A model generated the notes under the pieces. It was not told the origin of the DNA. It ran no database searches and worked only from the letters and a program-made list of their open reading frames with translations. 7,514 bases of DNA from contig CANQJX010000083.1 in the NCBI GenBank assembly GCA_947624335.1, positions 1 to 7,514 on the forward strand, in the 5' to 3' direction. Made by a program: the position numbers and the translations under genes. The number at the start of each line of letters is the position of its first letter. Within the stretch, counting starts at the first letter, position 1. Shown here in pieces: positions 5,271-7,514 of this stretch. Origin of the DNA: an uncultured Marvinbryantia sp. GTDB lineage: Bacteria > Bacillota > Clostridia > Lachnospirales > Lachnospiraceae.

Positions 5271-6050
5271 ATGGCACTGAACAAGGTAGAAATCTGCGGA
5301 GTCAACACATCTAAGCTTCCGGTTCTCACCAGCGAAGAAAAGGACGAATTGTTCCGGCGCATCAAGCAGGGCGACATGGAAGCGAGGGAGCTGTACATCA
5401 AAGGCAATCTGCGCCTGGTTCTAAGCGTAATCAAGCGTTTCTCCGCAAGCAACGAAAACGCGGACGATCTGTTTCAGATCGGCTGCATCGGTCTGATGAA
5501 AGCAATTGATAATTTCAACACGGAAATGGAGGTAAAATTTTCCACTTACGCGGTGCCGATGATCATTGGGGAGATCAGGCGATACTTAAGAGACAACAAC
5601 GCGATCCGCGTAAGCCGTTCTCTGCGCGACACCGCTTACAAAGCGCTTTATACGAGGGAAGCCTATATCAAGAAAAACCTGAAAGAGCCTACCATCAATG
5701 AAATTGCGGAAGAAATCGGGATTTCCAAAGAAGATATTGTATTTGCGATGGACGCGATACAAAGCCCGCTCAGCCTCTACGACCCGGTCTACTCGGAAGG
5801 CGGCGATACGCTCTATGTGATGGATCAGATCAGCGATAAAAAAAACAAAGAGGAAAACTGGGTGGAATCGCTGGCGCTGCAGGAAGCCATACGGCGCTTA
5901 AGCGAACGGGAACAGAAAATTATCCACATGCGTTTTTTTGAGGGAAAAACGCAAATGGAGGTGGCGGAAGAAATAGAAATCTCACAGGCGCAGGTGAGCC
6001 GCCTGGAAAAAAGCGCCCTGCGGTCCATGCGTAATTATCTGCGGGCCTGA
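5271..6050 (+). CDS. sigG: SigG, late forespore-specific RNA polymerase sigma factor
   Basis: This 259-residue protein matches Bacillus subtilis SigG closely in length and sequence. The N-terminal signature NKVEICGVNTSKLPVL (4-19) is diagnostic. Region 2 runs from GNLRLVLSVIKRF (45-57) through DDLFQIGCIGLMKAIDNF (65-82) to KFSTYAVPMIIGEIRRYLRD (89-108). Region 3 contains IRVSRSLRDTAYKAL (112-126). Region 4 has the helix-turn-helix TQMEVAEEIEISQAQVSRLE (227-246). In spore formers SigG directs late forespore genes such as small acid-soluble proteins and germination genes. The ATG at 5271 follows AAGGAGG (5256-5262) by 8 nt; another ATG at 5267 is out of frame and only 4 nt away. In many spore formers sigG follows spoIIGA-sigE; here the upstream neighbour is a divergent sugar-binding gene, so expression depends on its own promoter. 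K44 sits where B. subtilis has Asn45. A bidirectional terminator follows at 6081-6113. Confidence 0.97.
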   Translation: MALNKVEICGVNTSKLPVLTSEEKDELFRRIKQGDMEARELYIKGNLRLVLSVIKRFSASNENADDLFQIGCIGLMKAIDNFNTEMEVKFSTYAVPMIIGEIRRYLRDNNAIRVSRSLRDTAYKALYTREAYIKKNLKEPTINEIAEEIGISKEDIVFAMDAIQSPLSLYDPVYSEGGDTLYVMDQISDKKNKEENWVESLALQEAIRRLSEREQKIIHMRFFEGKTQMEVAEEIEISQAQVSRLEKSALRSMRNYLRA

Positions 6051-6080
6051 CTGCAATTCCAACTTTGTTTGGCAATAAAA

Positions 6081-6113
6081 AATATCCGGAAGTCAGTCCG
6101 GCTTCCGGATATT
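6081..6113. terminator. Bidirectional intrinsic terminator between sigG and the YczE-like gene
   Basis: AATATCCGGAAG (6081-6092) pairs perfectly with CTTCCGGATATT (6102-6113), a 12-bp stem with a 9-nt loop. On the minus strand the stem runs into six consecutive T (6082 down to 6077), a strong terminator for the YczE-like gene, whose stop is at 6127. On the plus strand the tail is only CTTTCCCTTT, so termination of sigG is weaker. The convergent gene arrangement fits a shared terminator. Confidence 0.88.
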
Positions 6114-6126
6114 CTTTCCCTTTGGT

Positions 6127-6786
6127 TCAGTCATAAGATAACTTTTCCAGCGCCCTTTTTACATAACGCTCGCTGTGCGGCAGGAAAAATCCCGCAACCG
6201 GGCCGACCAGAAACGCGCAGATCAGCGTTCCGATCCCAACGGAACCGCCCGCGGCAAAGCCGACCGCCACAAACGTAACGTCCGTAAGCATCCGGACCAC
6301 GCTGAATTTGCGGCGCAGCTTTTCGCTGATTACCAGCGCCACCAAATCATTCGGCCCGGTGCCCGCCTCGGACTTAATTACAATCGTCATGCCGAAAGCG
6401 AGAATCACGCAGGCGCCCGCTTCCACCGCGATATCCGTCCAGAGCGGATGCTTTGCCGCAAACAGAGGTCCCAAAATCATCTGGAAAAAATCGATGATCG
6501 GGCCGCCGCACAGCATACACAGAACCGTTCCGATCCTGATATACGTTTTATCCACGATCCAGAGAACCAGAATAATCAAAAGGCTGACCGCCATATGCAC
6601 ATTACCGTGGGTAACCTTCGCGCCGAAAACCGGGCGGACGGCGCGCAGGATCCCCTGAACCAGAACGTTAAACGGATCCGCGCCCAGATCCGCCAGAAGA
6701 TAGAGCGCGACGCCGAAATGCGCGATGGTAAGCCCCACCAGCAAAATGGCGCAGCGCAGGGCTTTCTCCCGATATGTCTTCTTCAT
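6127..6786 (-). CDS. YczE/YyaS/YitT-like multi-pass membrane protein
   Basis: This 219-residue protein is mostly hydrophobic, with about five or six membrane segments: roughly 11-32, 62-79, 84-107, 117-138 and 165-201, the last stretch long enough for two. The family-type loop LGADPFNVLVQGI (34-46) is echoed by AGTGPNDLVALVI (141-153). RIGTVLCMLCGGPIIDFF (84-101) is echoed by VGIGTLICAFLVGPVAGFF (183-201). The two halves therefore look like a tandem duplication, as expected for this membrane family whose transported substrate, if any, is unknown. The start at 6786 is preferred over the upstream ATG at 6795, because GGAGG (6796-6800) touches the upstream ATG but lies 9 nt from this one. It lies 54 bp downstream of the MATE gene on the same strand, with its own possible promoter at 6816-6844, and ends in a good terminator. 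A link to the MATE transporter is plausible but unproven. Confidence 0.8.
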   Translation of the reverse strand: MKKTYREKALRCAILLVGLTIAHFGVALYLLADLGADPFNVLVQGILRAVRPVFGAKVTHGNVHMAVSLLIILVLWIVDKTYIRIGTVLCMLCGGPIIDFFQMILGPLFAAKHPLWTDIAVEAGACVILAFGMTIVIKSEAGTGPNDLVALVISEKLRRKFSVVRMLTDVTFVAVGFAAGGSVGIGTLICAFLVGPVAGFFLPHSERYVKRALEKLSYD

Positions 6787-6795
6787 GTTCCGCAT

Positions 6796-6802
6796 CCTCC
6801 CT
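6796..6802 (-). promoter_or_regulatory. Ribosome binding site that selects the downstream ATG
   Basis: AGGGAGG on the minus strand abuts the ATG at 6793-6795 with no spacer, which would not allow initiation. It lies 9 nt from the ATG at 6784-6786. The YczE-like protein should therefore start MKKTYREK. Confidence 0.75.
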
Positions 6803-6815
6803 CAGTTTTTCTTTT

Positions 6816-6844
6816 ATTATACACGCGGACGCAGAAATTTTCAT
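6816..6844 (-). promoter_or_regulatory. Possible promoter of the YczE-like gene inside the MATE gene end
   Basis: A perfect TATAAT (6816-6821, minus strand) is preceded after 17 bp by ATGAAA (6839-6844, 4 of 6 to TTGACA). The -35 overlaps the TGA stop of the MATE gene (6841-6843). The predicted start is near 6809, which leaves a leader of about 23 nt before the ATG, just enough for the ribosome binding site. Either separate expression or read-through from the MATE gene is possible. Confidence 0.45.
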
Positions 6845-7514
6845 TCCTTTTTTCCGCTTTGCGCAAGCAGCCTTCGCACGGTAAAGAGCATCGTCACAAA
6901 GCAGGCGGTCCCGCCCACAAAATTAGAGATCGGCTCCGCGATAAACACGCCGTTTACGCCAAGCCGCGCAATTTGCGGCAGCAAAATGGTAAGCGGCACC
7001 ACAATGATCACCTTGCGGAACAGCGAGAAAAACACCGCCTGCCTGGAGAGGCCCAGGCCGGTAAAGGTGGATTGTCCCGCAAACTGAAACGTCATCATAA
7101 AGAAACCGAAGAAATACAGGTGCATGGCCGGCGCGCCCTGCGCGATCAGCTGCGGGTCGGAGCTGAAGATGCCGATAAAAAACCGGGGAAACAAAAAGAT
7201 TACCAGCCATATCACCGACATATAAAGAATGCCCGTCACAGTGGTAAACGCGATGCCGGAACGGACCCTGCCGTACTCTTTCGCGCCGTAATTGTAACCC
7301 AGCACCGGCTGAAACGCCGAGGTAAGCCCGTTGATCGGAAGCACCACCACATCGCGCACAGAATTCAGCACGGTCATAATCCCCACATACAGATCGCCGC
7401 CGTGTCCCTTTAACGTGGCGTTGCAGGCAATCTGCACGATCCCGTTGGTGGCGGACATCATACATCCGGCAAGTCCGAGGCTGGTAATCTCTCCCACCAG
7501 ACGCCTCTGCGGTT
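6841..7514 (-). CDS. MATE family multidrug/cation antiporter, C-terminal half (gene continues past right edge)
   Basis: The frame is open from the right edge to a TGA at 6841-6843, giving 223 visible residues. MATE proteins have about 450 residues and twelve membrane helices, so this is roughly the second half. The internal repeat landmarks are clear: VLNSVRDVVVLPINGLTSAF followed by QPVLGYNYGAK, the conserved glycine/proline-rich stretch that opens the C-lobe. After it come helices such as TTVTGILYMSVIWLVIFLF, FGFFMMTFQFAGQSTFTGLG and the positively charged end VRRLLAQSGKKE. Members export drugs or metabolites in exchange for sodium ions or protons at the cytoplasmic membrane. An internal GTG at 7495-7497 is not a true start, because the frame and the similarity continue upstream to the edge. 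The substrate cannot be told from sequence. No regulator is visible in the window. Confidence 0.9.
   Translation of the reverse strand, partial: PQRRLVGEITSLGLAGCMMSATNGIVQIACNATLKGHGGDLYVGIMTVLNSVRDVVVLPINGLTSAFQPVLGYNYGAKEYGRVRSGIAFTTVTGILYMSVIWLVIFLFPRFFIGIFSSDPQLIAQGAPAMHLYFFGFFMMTFQFAGQSTFTGLGLSRQAVFFSLFRKVIIVVPLTILLPQIARLGVNGVFIAEPISNFVGGTACFVTMLFTVRRLLAQSGKKE

Noticed and set aside
6175..7413. Long plus-strand open frame opposite the YczE-like and MATE genes
   Set aside because: It spans the intergenic region of two membrane protein genes. The translation is extremely rich in His, Arg, Gln and Lys, as expected from the reverse complement of hydrophobic codons.

Overview
The window looks like chromosomal DNA from a spore-forming, anaerobic Firmicute, most likely Lachnospiraceae or a near relative. 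The evidence is a canonical forespore sigma factor (SigG), a YlmC/YmxH sporulation-associated protein, a clostridial-type NrdR, strong AGGAGG-type ribosome binding sites, and a 5'-truncated-in-window gene resembling the DUF5717 family that I know mainly from Lachnospiraceae. Coding sequence is fairly GC-rich while the intergenic regions are AT-rich. I see no rRNA, tRNA, CRISPR array, insertion sequence, phage gene or origin.

Layout, left to right. (1) 1-1302, minus: the N-terminal 434 residues of a large DUF5717-like protein; the gene continues past the left edge. It probably follows nrdR in one transcript. (2) 1381-1830, minus: nrdR, the regulator of ribonucleotide reductase genes. (3) 1831-1943: a compact divergent promoter region in which two sigma-A-type promoters overlap at their -35 ends and are covered by symmetric repeats. 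(4) 1944-2201, plus: YlmC/YmxH. (5) 2198-3559, minus: a GH1 beta-glucosidase that meets ylmC tail to tail and shares the palindrome TTAA as both stop codons. (6) 3673-5025, minus: an extracellular sugar-binding protein of ABC-transporter type, driven by a perfect-consensus promoter and separated from the glucosidase gene by a strong hairpin. (7) 5271-6050, plus: sigG, with a possible sigma-F promoter. (8) 6081-6113: a bidirectional terminator. (9) 6127-6786, minus: a YczE/YyaS/YitT-like membrane protein with a visible internal duplication. (10) 6841-7514, minus: the C-terminal half of a MATE-family transporter; the gene runs off the right edge.

Functional reading: the middle is a two-gene sugar-use unit (binding protein, then intracellular glucosidase). 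It lies, in the opposite orientation, between housekeeping and sporulation genes (nrdR, ylmC, sigG) that I recall as usually close together in Clostridia. The unit has no permease genes in the window, so it must rely on permeases elsewhere. This looks like a small insertion or rearrangement in a conserved neighbourhood, but that is inference. Nothing in the window is clearly a new defence or mobile system. The best candidates for undescribed biology are the DUF5717-like gene and the nrdR/ylmC control region. Next come the unanchored binding protein with its orphan operon, and an unusual residue in SigG.
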